64,000 nucleotides of DNA, from positions 154,895,051-154,959,050 of the forward strand of contig CM072511.1 of NCBI GenBank assembly GCA_036898135.1, written 5' to 3'. Shown piece by piece: positions 1-11,348 of the stretch. Within the stretch, counting starts at the first letter, position 1, and each line of letters begins with the position of its first letter. The DNA comes from Oncomelania hupensis. Its lineage: Eukaryota > Mollusca > Gastropoda > Littorinimorpha > Pomatiopsidae. A program made the position numbers and the translations under genes. The notes beneath the pieces were generated by a model, which was given only the letters and a program-made list of their open reading frames with translations, did no database searches and was not told where the DNA came from.

Positions 1-3000
1 GAAGAAGAAACTACTGATGAAGAGAATGAACCTCTTGCAGAAGAACACATGCACAGCCTGATACATCATGAGAATGAGATTTTCAGCTGGGTGTATCGAG
101 TGGCAGTGAAGATCCACAATGACATAAAACACACTCCAGGACATGAAATTGTCAGTGGACTAACGCAAGACAATGCAAAGAAAGTCGTTCCAGAAAGTCT
201 TTACTTGTTAATCAACCTTCTTTGCGCAGGAGAAAACAATGAAGAGCTAGTTGACAATGATGATGATGAGGAAACTGTAGTCAGAAACAGAGTTCTCAGC
301 ATATGTCAAGATATTGTGTTCACAACGTCAAGAGGAAGAAAATTGACCCCAAAACAACTCGGTATTGGTCTTGCTGTACACCAAGCCACGCGTTCGAAAG
401 ACCTTGTCACACTTCTCCATGCTGCTGGACATTCAGTTTCCTATGACACTGTCCTTCGAGCAGACACAGCTATTGCAAATGAAGTGGTTGAGCAGTATCA
501 AAACCAGGGCAACGTGTTAATTCCCATGAATTTCTTGCACGAAACGAACGAAGGGTACATTCGTTTCTCGAATGACAACATTGACATTCTAGAAGAAACT
601 TTGAGTGGCACTGGAACATTCCATGCCAGCCAGTATGTGGCTCTCAGGTGCAAAGGACCACGGGAGCTAGATATGGACATTCAGATAAAGAAATGTTGCT
701 CAAAGGTGCTTCGTGCACCCCCAGAGATCACTGCTGTGCAAGAAGTTGACATGACCAACCCAAAACCAGAACCTGTTTTTGCACATCCAGTACAGGAGGC
801 TTGGTATCAGGCTAATGACCAGAAGGTTTTGGAGGCAAACTCACAAGACCTTGCATGGATTCTGGCTAGACAGCAACAGCCAAATGCTCAGGTCGTTCCA
901 GGCTGGAATGGTTTCAACCAGAAGGTGTGCACGTCAAACCCACCAGTGACTGTAACTGGTCCAATGCCAATACTAAATGCACCAGCGCATGAATTCTCCA
1001 CAATATGGACAGTTATGCAGAACTGTAAAGCGATGACAGAAAAGTTGAGGCAAAAGTACACCGTACTCACGTTTGATGAGCAGTTGTACTGCAAAGCGAA
1101 AATGCTGCAGTGGGACAAGCCAGAAGAATGTCGAGGCTTTGTCATCATGCTCGGAGGGTTTCATACTCAGCTGAACTTCTGCAAGGTCCTAGGCGAGTAC
1201 ATGGCTTCGTCGGGTCTAGAAACTCTCTGGACAGAAAGTGGCATCCTTGGAGAAGGAGCAGCAGAGAACGCCATGAGTGGAAAAGGGTGGAACCGTGCAT
1301 TCTGGGTGCACAAGCTCACACTGGAAGCACTGTGGTCAGTTCTATGGGCAAGTTCTAAAGTATGGGCTGAAGAAAATGAAAGAGTGATCAGTGAAGACTT
1401 GGGAGCTGCATCAAGAAAGGTTGCCGAGGATTTCACAGGCAAAGATGACAAAGAGATCCAATCATCCGTAACAGCTCTGCTGTCAAAGACTGACGAATTC
1501 AAAGTTCTCTTGACGAGTTTGAAGCATCATGTAGCGAGCTAGCCACCTTTTGCTACTGGAGGAACTACATGAAACTAGTATCCATTCTTCTGAGGTTCAC
1601 ACGTTCTCTCCGTGATGGAGACTGGGAGCTGTTTCTGTCATCCTTTGCAGAGATGCTTCCATGGTTTGGAGCTTTTGATCACTACCATTTCACTCGATGG
1701 GGAACTGTTTTCCTGGCTGACATGAAGATGTTGCCACAGACAGCACCAGAAGTACATCATGGCTTCATGGCTGGAGACTTCGTCACAAAGGAAACCAAGC
1801 AGAAATTCAACCAGATACCTGATGATCAGGCAATAGAACACGTCAACAAATCAGGGAAAGTAGGTGGCGGCCTTGTTGGCATCACACGAACTGACACAGC
1901 CAGGGACAGATGGTGCCTAAACTTCAATGAACGGGCTCAGTTGGCCAAAGACACTAAGACAATGTTCAATTTGTCAGATGAAGACGAACATGAAGCACAC
2001 AAAGACTGTGGGAAAATGAAAATGAAACAAGACCAAGAGCACGAGCAAAAACTCGTCAACTTGTTGGAAAAATTCAACCCATTTTCCCAAACATCATCTG
2101 ACTTGACTTCTCTCACAACTGGTGATGTTGCCAGTGATGTGGTGACACACGATCTGCTCACAGCCGAAGAAAGTGGAAAGAATGTCATTGGGGCGTTCGT
2201 GCACGACAGACTTGTGGAAAAGACAACAAAGTTTCATGACCGGCTGAAAACCAAACATCTTAAAACCTTTGAGTCAATGTACACTCTAGCAATCAACATT
2301 GGAAAGGAGAAAACGGTTGCCTTGAAAGCAGACAGGGACTTGTTCAGGCAAGTCATTACGGCTGTGGAAGCTGGAAGAGATGTTGACATCAACAAGTTGT
2401 TGGAGAAAGAACTTTGCCCAGTGCCTCTTTCACTAGCAACTGCTGATTGCCGACTGCGACTGCCAAGAAACAAAGCTGATCTCGGCAAAATCCCCCAGCA
2501 AGGCTTACCACAGAATGCTGCTCCACCTCCTCACCCAACGTGCACCATAGTCGATGGGATGGCGATGATACAAACCTTGGGAAATCGGATGGGGCAAAAA
2601 CACTCGGGGAATGGAGTGACAATTTTGCAGAGCAAGTTACCAAGCTCTTCTCCAATTCCTGCACAAGGGTTGCCCTGGTCTTTGACCGGTACAACAAGTT
2701 GACTATCAAATCAACAGCACGGACAAAAAGAAATTAAGGGAGGAAGGCCATCAAGAGAAACGTGCAGTCAAGAAGTCAAGCAATTGGAAAATGGGACAGG
2801 TTCATCTCTCTGGATGAAAACAAAGCCAGTTTGACCGACTTTCTCTGTACAGACCTGGCAAGCAAGTTCGAGAACGAACCAGGAAGAGAACTAGTTCTCA
2901 GTGGTGGATTCGCAGATGCAGCCAAGGTCTGGACATCAACAGGGAGAGACGTCACACAGCTGTCCTCTCGTGAACACGAAGAAGCAGATTCAAGGATGCT

Positions 3001-3442
3001 GCTTCACGCAAGAGAAGCCAGCGAGCAAGGCTACATTCAGACAGTTGTTGTCAGTCGTGATACTGATGTCCTTGTACTGCTTACTGCTCATCAGCCCAAA
3101 TGTAAGTCTCTTCATGTGGATGCAAACAGGAACACCGAGGAAGAACCACTTCGTACCTGTTCATCTCATCAACATCACTGATCAACAGAGAAACTCTCTT
3201 TTGGCGTTTCATGCCATCACAGGGTCCGACAGTACCAGCCAGTTTGCTGGCATTGAAAAAAAGTCTGCCTGGAACGTCTTTCTCAGCAATCCACAACTTC
3301 TCGAGAACCTCGGAACTGAAGATTTCCCTGACGACAAGATGCTGACAGATGTTGAATTATTCGTCTGTAAACTCTACTGTCCAAACACGAACTGCACCTC
3401 TACTCAGCAGCTGAGGTGCGATTTCTTTCACAGCGTGAAGAA
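1..3442 (+). pseudogene. Decayed PIN/FEN-like multi-domain gene, 5' portion (continues at 5674)
   Basis: A long coding region enters from the window edge; the frame is already open before the Met at 49. Open segments follow each other in different frames: 49-1542, 1569-2702, about 2575-2737, 2762-3100, then about 3095-3442. I see the motifs EHEEADSRMLLHA and SRDTDVLVLL (near 2975-3085) and LLAFHAITGSDSTSQF (near 3200-3245). I recall these from a large, mostly uncharacterised, multicopy invertebrate family that resembles PIN/FEN-type nucleases. The first frameshift coincides with a 20-nt imperfect duplication (GACGAATTC at 1492, GACGAGTTT at 1512). Other frame changes fall near 2575, 2700-2790 and 3100. 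The gene is then cut by a LINE at 3443. With several frameshifts plus the insertion it cannot make the full protein. The family may itself be transposon-related (inference). The function is not known to me. Confidence 0.72.
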
Positions 3443-5663
3443 TCCTATCTATCCTATCCTGTCCCATAACCCGAAGGTCGTAGGGGCACCACAGATGATC
3501 GCTTAACCAGCATACTCCATCTTTCTCTGTCCTCAGCAGCCCTCGTGGCTTCGCTCAGTGTCAAACCAGTCCATTCTCGAATGTTGTCCTCCCACCTCTT
3601 TTTCGGTCTCCCCCTTCTTCTACCTCCTTGCACTGTGCCTTGCAGAATGGTCTTTGCAAGGCCTGATGATCTGGTGACGTGGCCATACCATCGGAGTTTC
3701 CGTTTCTTCACCACTGTGAGCAGGTCATCGTGTTGTCCAATGGCTTGTGTGATGGTCTGTCGGACTTCAACGTTGGTGATGTGTTGGGTATAGGAAATGC
3801 ACAGAAGTCTTCTGTAGCACCTCATCTCCATGCTTTGTATTCTTCGTTGGAGATCTGCTGTGAGGGTCCATGCTTCGCAAGCATATAGGAAGATGGAGAT
3901 GACCAGAGAGCGCAGCAGTCTTACTTTGGAATGTAGACTGATGGTTCTGTCTTTCCAAATGGGCTTCAACCTTGTCAGGGCAGCAGTTGTTTGTGCGATC
4001 CTGGAGAGGACTTCCTGTCGAGACCCATTGTCTGACACAATGGCTCCTAAATATTTGAAGCTGTGCACTGTGTTGAGGGATTGGCCTTGTACTTTGATGT
4101 CCGTGTTGATGCCATTGGTGTTGTTGGTCATCATTTTGGTCTTCTCTGCACTTATTTCCATTCCATAAGCTCTGGAGGTGGTGTCAAGCCTCTGTACAAG
4201 CTGTTCAAGTTCTTGTTCCTCTCCAGCCAATCCATCAATATCATCCGCAAAACGAAGATTGGAGATTGCTCTGCCCCCTATGCTGACTGTGCCTTCGTGA
4301 TCTGCAAGAGCATCTGACATGATGCGCTCTAGGAAGATGTTGAAGAGTGTTGGAGAGAGTAGGCATCCTTGACGCACACCGATTGTTGTTCTGAACCAGT
4401 TCCCGATGACGCTGTTATGGAGGACTGCACTGGTAGCCTTGTCATACAGGCTTTTGATGACTTCTATAATTTTAGGGCTGATGTTGTACACTTTCATGGT
4501 TGCCCATAGAGCTGCATGCCAGACTCGGTCAAATGCCTTCTTGAAGTCTATGAAAACATGATATAGATGTTGTTGGTGCTGTAGGTATTTCTCACAGATT
4601 ATTCTGAGGTTGAAAATCTGTTCAGTGGTACTTCGCCCTGCCATGAATCCTGCTTGTTCTTCAGCTATGATTTGTTCAGCTTGTGGTTTCAACCTGTTGA
4701 GTATTATTTTCAGGAGGACCTTGCTGGGATGGCTGATGAGGCTGATGGTGCGGTAATTTTCACACTCCTGAAGGTTACCTTTTTTGGGAAGAGTGATGAC
4801 AAGCGACTGGGTCCATGGTGTAGGCCATTCCCCACTCTGCCAGATCTTGTTACAGATAATGGTGAGAGCATCAGTCATCGCTTCTCCTCCTGCTTGTAGC
4901 AGTTCCGCTGGTATGTTGTCCACTCCCGCTGACTTCCCTTTCTTCAGCGATTGCACTGCTGCCTCAACTTCTTCCCGGAGAATTGGGAGGATTTCTTCTT
5001 CTTCTCTGCTCTCGGGACATGCTAGAACTGATGGGTCTCCATTTGGTGTATGGTTGTAAAGGTCAGAGCAGTACTCTGTCCATCTGTCCAAGACTTCTTG
5101 TTCTTCTGTAATGCAAATGCCAGACTTGCTTTGGATAGTGGAGACTTTGGGCTGTTTAACACTTGTCAGCCGCTTCACAGTCTGGTAGGCCTTCTTGCTG
5201 TTGTTCTTGTTCAGATTGTTCTCTATTTCCTGGCATTGATCTTCTATCCAGTTCTCCTTTGCTGTGCGCATGCCTTTTCGGATGTCATTGTTGATTTTTC
5301 GGTAGACATCAGCTCCCTGTGAGGTGTTCTTTTTCTTTTTTAACTCTCTTCGTTTATCACACAGATCCAAAAGTTCAGGTGTGATCCACGGCTTCTTCTT
5401 TGGTCGGTGCTTGCCAAGGATCTCAGTGGCGGCATCTGTTACAGCTGAGTTGAAGGTATTGGTCATGGTGTTGACATCTACTTCGCCTGCCCCCAAAATA
5501 AGCAGTGGTGCAAATTTCCCTCCAATTGTGGCCTGAAATATTTTTGCCACCTCCGGGTCTTGCAGTTTGTCCAGGTCGAACTTCAGCCTAGTGCACTTTG
5601 CTGTATTTACTCTCTTCAAATGGAGCCGGAAAGACATCATCACGAGATCGTGGTCACTTCCAA
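3443..5663 (-). mobile_element. 5'-truncated RTE-like LINE (copy A), nearly intact RT frame
   Basis: A non-LTR retrotransposon lies on the minus strand. Its open frame (3454-5724, minus) carries the end of the endonuclease domain (SDHDLVMM), then a full reverse transcriptase with FADD and the C-terminal RWYGHVTRSSG and GRPKKRWEDNIREW region. Over the shared part it is almost identical to the full-length copy at 44432-47777; I see only two clear residue differences (I/L in SGIC-TEEQ and T/M near the C-terminus). The 5' end is truncated just before the SDH motif of the endonuclease, so the copy lacks most of that domain and cannot be autonomous. The 3' end is a short GGATA-type repeat tail (3443-3462). 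AGCGTGAAGAA occurs at 3432-3442 and again at 5663-5673, giving a 10-11 bp target-site duplication. The upstream gene resumes in the expected frame after the second copy. Confidence 0.93.
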
Positions 5664-6019
5664 GCGTGAAGAAAACAATCGAAAACCTGCCTCCCACTCG
5701 GGAGGCACTGCAATTGCACATCAAGCGATCGCACTACCAAACACTTGTGTGGCGTAGAGCACTTGAGTCTCATCCTCATCTACCTTCAGTTGTTGACAGT
5801 GGCTGGAAGTGTGTGATGACAGAGACTGGAACAGAAGTTCTTGAGCCCATGTTGCTGACCCAGGAGCCATCACGAATGCTTTGTCTGGAGCTAACAACAT
5901 GTGGCTGTGCATCTTGTGCAACAAAACGTTGCAAGTGTGCATCCAATAATCTGGGTTGCACAAAAGCATGCCTATGCAAAAACTGTCGAAATCCAAGGAC
6001 ATCTACTTTTGTCGACTAA
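5664..6019 (+). pseudogene. Decayed PIN/FEN-like gene, 3' portion with cysteine-rich C-terminus
   Basis: This is the downstream half of the gene interrupted at 3442. After the target-site duplication the frame continues as SVKKTIENLPPTREAL, matching the frame of the upstream HSVK. The end (about 5890-6000) is a cysteine cluster with the pattern CGCxxCxxxRCKCxxxxxxCxxxCxCxxC, similar to CXC/tesmin-like zinc-binding repeats. I recall the same arrangement at the C-terminus of related invertebrate proteins. The frame stops at 6017-6019. There is no sign of a separate start here; the ATG of the apparent open frame at 5567 lies inside the LINE. The link to the upstream half is strong because of the TSD and frame continuity. 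The biochemical role is unknown. Confidence 0.75.
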
Positions 6020-6885
6020 ATGTGTGTTCTTTCAATTTGATCAGACATACTGTTTAAGCATTCCTGCAAAATGGTAATATAACTACCAAACTAATGAAGA
6101 CATTACTTTTGTTTAACTTGAAACCAAGATACTAAGTCATTACTTCGTGTTAAGTTTTCTTTCAGTCCATAATATTTGACAAACAATGACTACAAAGCAT
6201 TAATTTTGACTTTTGTTCAAGATTTGTTAATGTTATTCTGTGTTAAAGTGTTAAAAGTGTTGGGAATCAAACTTACAACATTGCTCTTTAATTTGGAGTT
6301 AGATTTTTTTTATCTGATAGAAACTGATTATTTCTTGACATTCCCTTTTTTCTGTTTCATATGTTCTTGTTAAACAAAAAATGCAAAGGTGTATTATTTG
6401 CTAAAACAATGCCAAAATCGGTTCATATTGCTTTATTTCATTTTTTAATGGTCTCTTGTTTTCACATTATCTGATTTTTAACCATCTTTGTAATTATGCA
6501 TAACATTGCCAACAAATAAAAAAAATCGCACCACAAACCATCTTCAACGTGTCCTTTTTTAACACCTGCAATTTAAAACACCACAACACACCTATGAAAA
6601 GTTAATTTAGTTTGCATATTTGGATTCTGCATGCCAAAAAACATGGGAAAAGCTACTTGGTTTGTCAATTTGCTGCTAAAAATAGGTGAAATAGGACTTA
6701 TCAGATAGATTTCGGTAGCCATTTTTAAAACTGTCATGGCAGCCATACTAACCATTTCTGAAATGTCCATCCACCTAGGTTATCTTACCATGTGTCCAGA
6801 CTGTCGATCTATACCAGTTGGATGCTTCTATCACGAAATATTTAACAGAGCATTTTTTTGTACAGCTACAGATTTCGGCCTCCTG
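6020..6885. other. AT-rich stretch, no gene seen
   Basis: This is AT-rich sequence after the stop of the decayed gene. It may include its old 3' untranslated region (AATAAA-like words near 6516). No conserved coding frame, tRNA-like box or terminal repeat was found. Confidence 0.5.
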
Positions 6886-6889
6886 ACTA

Positions 6890-7799
6890 CAAGCCTATGC
6901 CCAAAAATCAGACTATGACGACAGCGAAGTGGAGGATTTCTATGAACATCTACAGGCTGTCCTTGACCAAGTGCCGAGACATAGTGCAAGGCGACTGGAA
7001 TGCCAAGATTGGCGGAACAAGAACTTGAACAGCTGGTACAAAGGCTTGACTCCCGTCCTCTAGAGCCTCTGGAATGGAAATAAGTGCAGAGAAGACCAAA
7101 ATGATAACCAACAACACTAATGACATCAACACGGACATCAAAGTCCAAGGCCAATCCCTCACCACGGTGTAGAGCTTCAAATATTTAGGAGCCATTGTAT
7201 CCGACAATGGGTCCCAACAAGACGTCCTCTCCAGGATCGCACAAACAACGGCTGCCCTGACAAGGCTCAAGCCCATTTGGAAAGACAGGACCATCAGTCT
7301 ACGTTCCAAGGTAAGGCTGCTGCGCTTCCTTGTCATCTCCATTTTCCTATAAGCTTGCGAAACATGGACCCTCACAGCAGATCTACAACGAAGAATACAA
7401 AGCATGGAGATGAGGTGCTACAAAAGATTTGTGGGCATTTCCTACACCCAATACACCACCAACGACGAAGTCCGACAGACCATCACACAAGCCATTGGAC
7501 AACACGATGATATACTGATGAAGAAACGGAAAATCCGATGGTATTGCCACGTCACCAGAGCATCAGGTCTTCCAAAGACCATCCTGCAAGGCACGGTGCA
7601 AGGAGGCAGAAGAAGAGGGAGACAGAAAAAGAAATGGGAGGACAAAGTTCAAAAATGGACTGGCTTGACACTGAACGAAGCCATGAGGGTTGATGAGGAA
7701 ATAGAAAGTTGGAGTATGCTGGTTAAACGATCATCAGTGGTGCACCAACGACCTTCGAGTTACAGGATAGGATAGGATAGGATAGGATAGGATAGGATG
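6890..7799 (+). mobile_element. Internally deleted RTE-like LINE (copy B)
   Basis: This copy of the GGATA-tailed LINE keeps part of the endonuclease region (QSDYDDSEVEDF, then GDWNAKIG) and then jumps at about 7012 to the region just after the RT active site (EQELEQLVQRL). Compared with the full-length copy, about 1.7 kb covering the end of the endonuclease and the whole RT core is missing. Frameshifts and a stop (TTTCCTATAAGC near 7345) are present in the rest. The C-terminal frame (7404-7775) is still readable, with RWYCHVTRASG and RRGRQKKKWED. The copy ends with a (GGATA)n tail from about 7766 to 7799. It is more diverged than copies A, G and H, so older. Confidence 0.85.
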
Positions 7800-8509
7800 T
7801 TTTTGTTAAAAGCCGTTCCGTGTAAACGGGTGGGGGTTGAGTGGGGTTTATGTGTTGGAGGGCGAGGTAGGGTCACTAATTGTTTAAAGAGAGGGCGCGG
7901 TGAGGGGTGGAGTAGACGGGAGAAACATACGTGGGTTGAAGGTAGGAAGATTTTTTTTTAAATTCCTCCGCTTCCCACCACCCCCACGCCACCCCCACGT
8001 CCTCTTTCACTCACCCCCTCCCTTACACTCTCCTTTCCACCTGCCCGAGAGGCCTTTCAGCGATATTACCACGTGTCACAGGCAGGCACAAAGGTATCAG
8101 TAACAATATGGAACAGCTGTACCTGTCAGGGCCCTACATTAAAAACACTTGCAGTGTCTTTAGTGGTGATTTGCCACGTTGTAGGAGGGGAACATTTTAC
8201 TGCTAGCGTAGCTCTCAGCCTTATTGCTAAACAACTGTGTGACATTATGTTGGAGGTTCTTTAATAGCCCAGTTATTTTTTGTGAGAAGCGCGGAGTGTA
8301 CGTTTCTCCTTGCGAAAGTGAGTAGCCTAATTAAATTTTGTTTCCCTATTTTTCCAGGACTGCATGCACTGAGTACTTTATAATTGTATGTTAATTAACG
8401 TCAACGTTTGATGTATTTTCTAGACTTATTTGGTCAAGGTCATTGTGCTTCATCATTTTCTAAAACGCGCTTTGCGCTGTATCTTATAGCATTGGCTGAG
8501 CCATATTGG
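7800..8509. other. Unassigned, no gene seen
   Basis: There is a G-rich stretch (7830-7925) followed by a C-rich stretch (7965-8045), then ordinary sequence. I see no recognisable domain or repeat boundary. Confidence 0.4.
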
Positions 8510-8734
8510 ATTTGTTTGTTTGTTTGTTTGTTTGTTTTTGTTTTTGTTTGCATATATATATATATCATTCCATGTTTAAAGCTGAGTTACAACCCCCACC
8601 CCCACCCCCACCCCAAAGTTATAAAACTTCTAAATATGTTTATTTTTCGGCTCAGTGTGTGTGTGTGTGTGTGTGCGTGTGTGTGTGTATGTGTGTGTGT
8701 GCGTGTGGCTAGGTAGAAACGCCTTTATTCTGAC

Positions 8735-8789
<55 letters not shown>
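8510..8789. repeat. Microsatellite cluster: (TTTG)n, (CCCCCA)n, (GT)n, (GA)n
   Basis: Four simple repeats lie in series: TTTG units at 8510-8551, a CCCCCA run near 8590-8616, an impure GT array at 8655-8707 and a GA array at 8740-8789. The short open frames here are low-complexity translations and not genes. Confidence 0.9.
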
Positions 8790-8792
<3 letters not shown>

Positions 8793-9588
8793 GCTTACCA
8801 TCTTGTTGTTATTGTTTAAATGTCGTCTTTGAACAAAAAAAATGTAATTGGCCTAAATAGTATTACATCAAAGCTGTGAACTTTCTTCAATAGCGCAGTT
8901 ATTCTGCTAAGCCAGCAGTGAAGAAGTGTTCGCTAGAGTTCTGATTTAACTCGTTGTATTGTATCTCAGCCCTGTTAGGCATCTGCCCAGCCTCACGACC
9001 AGCTGCCCTGGGGCTTTTATACCTAAAATCCAGTGGTACTTTACATAAAATGCTATAACTTGGGAAAAACTGAAAGTTGTTCAATAATAATAAAAGCAGT
9101 GTTCTTATAAGGACTATAAAGTTTATTTATTTATTTTTTTAAGTTTGGAGATTCAAATTCTGATTCAGATTCGTATTTAAAAGTATTTTCGTTGATGACA
9201 GTTTGGAGAGGTCTTTAGTGGAGTTGTGATCGATCTGTTTCGTCAAATGCAGCTTCTGTTCGTACACAAACCAAACACAGCAGCTCCGATGTTGTAATTT
9301 GCAAAAAACAAAACAGTCCTAAATGAAAACGAGCGTTACAAAAACGTTAGTTATGCCAAAGAGCTCTCGTCACACGCAAGTTCTGTGCTTACAGCTGGTT
9401 GCTGACATGCTGCAATGGGCCAAAATATTAAAATTATTTCCCTTGAATATGCAAATGTTCAGCCGATAGGTGCGCCAATAGTCGCGTACTTCCATGTTCA
9501 GGTCGTGGATCAAAATCTACAGTTTTAAGTCTTTTTTGATGTCGGTATATATCTTCAGCTTTCATAGGCGACCCCAAATGTTTTTTTG
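8790..9588. other. Unassigned, no gene seen
   Basis: Mixed AT-rich sequence between the GA array and the hairpin at 9589. No domain, tRNA box or terminal repeat was recognised. Confidence 0.4.
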
Positions 9589-9733
9589 CTTGGTGAAATG
9601 TTTGGAGTGATTATGTACATGTTGTCAGTACTACAAACGATTTATTTTGTGCTCGGCCTGACAGACTTTTCACAAAATAAATCGTTTGTAGTACTGACAA
9701 CATGTACATAATCACTCCAAACATTTCACCAAG
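9589..9733. repeat. Perfect 63-bp inverted repeat with 19-nt loop
   Basis: The left arm (9589-9651, starting CTTGGTGAAATG) and right arm (9671-9733, ending CATTTCACCAAG) are exact reverse complements over 63 bp. The loop is 19 nt (9652-9670). Transcribed, it would form a very stable RNA hairpin. No flanking duplication was obvious. It could be a miniature foldback element, a recent inverted duplication or a source of hairpin RNA. An assembly fold-over is also possible, but the unique loop argues against a simple one. Confidence 0.95.
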
Positions 9734-9756
9734 TCTGAAATCATACATAATATTTT

Positions 9757-9801
9757 TTAATTGATTGATTTATTGTTGCTTTAGGTCCAGCGGACTCTTC
9801 C
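9757..9801 (-). repeat. 3'-end fragment of family F repeat
   Basis: The stretch GATTGATTTATTGTTGC followed by TTTAGGTCCAGCGGACTC is the reverse complement of the 3' end of the dispersed repeat at 34008-34650 and 49217-49800 (GTCCGCTGGACCTAAAGCAA then AATC units). Only the last few tens of bases are present. Confidence 0.7.
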
Positions 9802-9891
9802 GAGATATTTTTTTTAATAGTCTAGTCATATAATATATATTAATAATAACAAATTTTTTATAGAGTTCGGTACTCCAGCAGATGGCGTGAC

Positions 9892-10086
9892 GTTGTTGTT
9901 TGTAGATTATAGTCACACGACACTTTCGCATATAGGTGACTACTGGACCGATTTATACTGACACCAGCGGGCCAGTTGTTGGTAAAGGGAAAAATAATAT
10001 GATCACACGTTGACCAATCCGGGATTCGAACCAGCGACCTTTCGGTTACTAGCAAGACGCTCTTACCAACTGAGCTAGCCGGCCCC
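9892..10086 (-). mobile_element. tRNA-derived SINE, family A
   Basis: Read on the minus strand, the 5' end begins GGGGCCGGCTAGCTCAGTTG with box A (TAGCTCAGTTGG) and box B (GGTTCGAATCC), followed by a conserved non-tRNA body ending GACTATAATCTACAAACAAC. The same body follows the same head at 54222, 56776 and 56984. The head resembles a tRNA with an AGT-type anticodon loop (CTAGTAA), so a tRNA-Thr origin is likely. The shared 3' body shows this is a SINE and not a functional tRNA gene. Confidence 0.88.
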
Positions 10087-10428
10087 ACATGGAGTGACGC
10101 AACACGGTATACAGTTATTACAAGGGGCTCGATCACGTAGGCCTATTTACTACGGGAAGTACGCTACCCTAGGCGCACTCTATCGGATTGTCTTCCCCGA
10201 AGGTGGAGTTTTTTGGCTCATTACTAGTGATGGGACAGTACACCAAAATACCGGTAAACGTCATCAGCTGTTCGCTCGGCATGGTATACCGGTACAGGCA
10301 CAAGGTAAACTCCTTCTTATCATGACAATAAACAGTTTTGGGTAGGGTATTAACTGTGGTACAGAAACAATTCACCATTTGTTTTTCTCTGCTATTTTAA
10401 AAAATAAAATGGCTCCGATGGTAAAATG
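10087..10428. other. Unassigned, no gene seen
   Basis: No recognisable coding or repeat structure. The end carries a short direct duplication (AAAATGGCTCCGATGGTA twice, 10407-10440) at the 5' junction of the next LINE fragment. Confidence 0.4.
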
Positions 10429-10705
10429 GCTCCGATGGTATGGCCACGTCACCAGATCATCAGGTCTTGCAAAGACCATCCTGCAAGGCACAGTGCAAGG
10501 AGGTAAAAGAAGAGGGAGTCCGAAAAAGAGGTGGGAAGACAACATTCGAGAATGGACTGGTTTGACACTGAGCGAAACAATCAGGGTTGCTGAGGACAGG
10601 GAAAGATGGAGTACGCTGGTTAAACGATCATCTGTGGTGCCCCTACGACCTCAGAGTTATGGGATAGGATAGGATAAGATAGGATAGGATAGGATAGGAA
10701 AGGAT
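10429..10705 (+). mobile_element. 5'-truncated RTE-like LINE fragment (copy C)
   Basis: Only the last part of the LINE reading frame is present: RWYGHVTRSSGLAKTILQG, then KKRWEDNIREWTGLTLSE, ending in the stop within GGGATAGGATAGG. A GGATA tail with small variants follows (10665-10705). The sequence is close to the full-length copy at 47520-47764. The frame is open but far too short to act on its own. Confidence 0.9.
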
Positions 10706-11227
10706 TTAAAAAAAACTAACATGTGCGTGGCCGGCTCTGAATAAAATGACCGGTTTGACAAATTGCTACTGACTGTTGTTAAGTTCATAAAACACATATT
10801 GTCTCATTTCGTTAGCAGATGCATCTATGCAAAATGAACCAATGTTGAGGGAGAGTGGTGGCCAGGGATAATTAATGTTATTGTTTGACAGGTATCTTTG
10901 CTTTCTTAAGTTCAAATTGCAACCGCATGGATTGTTCAAAGAATGATGACTTTTGAAAACAACAGAACGGTGTTAACCCACATCCGTCCCTGCACCACTC
11001 CTGCTTCATAAGACAGAAATTTGTTTACAATAGTCAACCCCCACCAATGGTAAACTTCATTCTCTCCTCTTCAAATATTAAGCGGCAGGGGTCATTAATT
11101 ATGTGTTAATTAGGGCATTCTATCGCAAGCAGAACTTTCCATCGCACAGCTTCCACTGCGCGCTGCAGATGACTGCATAATTACTTGTAAGCTTATATAG
11201 GTAGGTCTACGGGACCCCCACATTACA
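10706..11227. other. Unassigned, no gene seen
   Basis: Ordinary-looking sequence without a long frame or recognised repeat. Confidence 0.4.
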
Positions 11228-11348
11228 CATAAACGCACACACACATATGCACATGCACATGCGCACACACGCATACGCATTTACACACACATATACGCAC
11301 ATACACACATACGCACATACACACATACGCATATACACACATGCGCGC
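11228..11348. repeat. CA-rich simple repeat at the LTR element insertion site
   Basis: Impure CA/ACGCAT repeat. The LTR element at 11349 inserted into it: CGCGC precedes the 5' LTR (11344-11348) and follows the 3' LTR (16999-17003). Confidence 0.85.

Noticed and set aside
3545..5757. Plus-strand ORFs across the LINE at 3443-5663
   Set aside because: Shadows of the minus-strand reverse transcriptase frame; equivalent shadows occur on the minus strand of 44666-47764.
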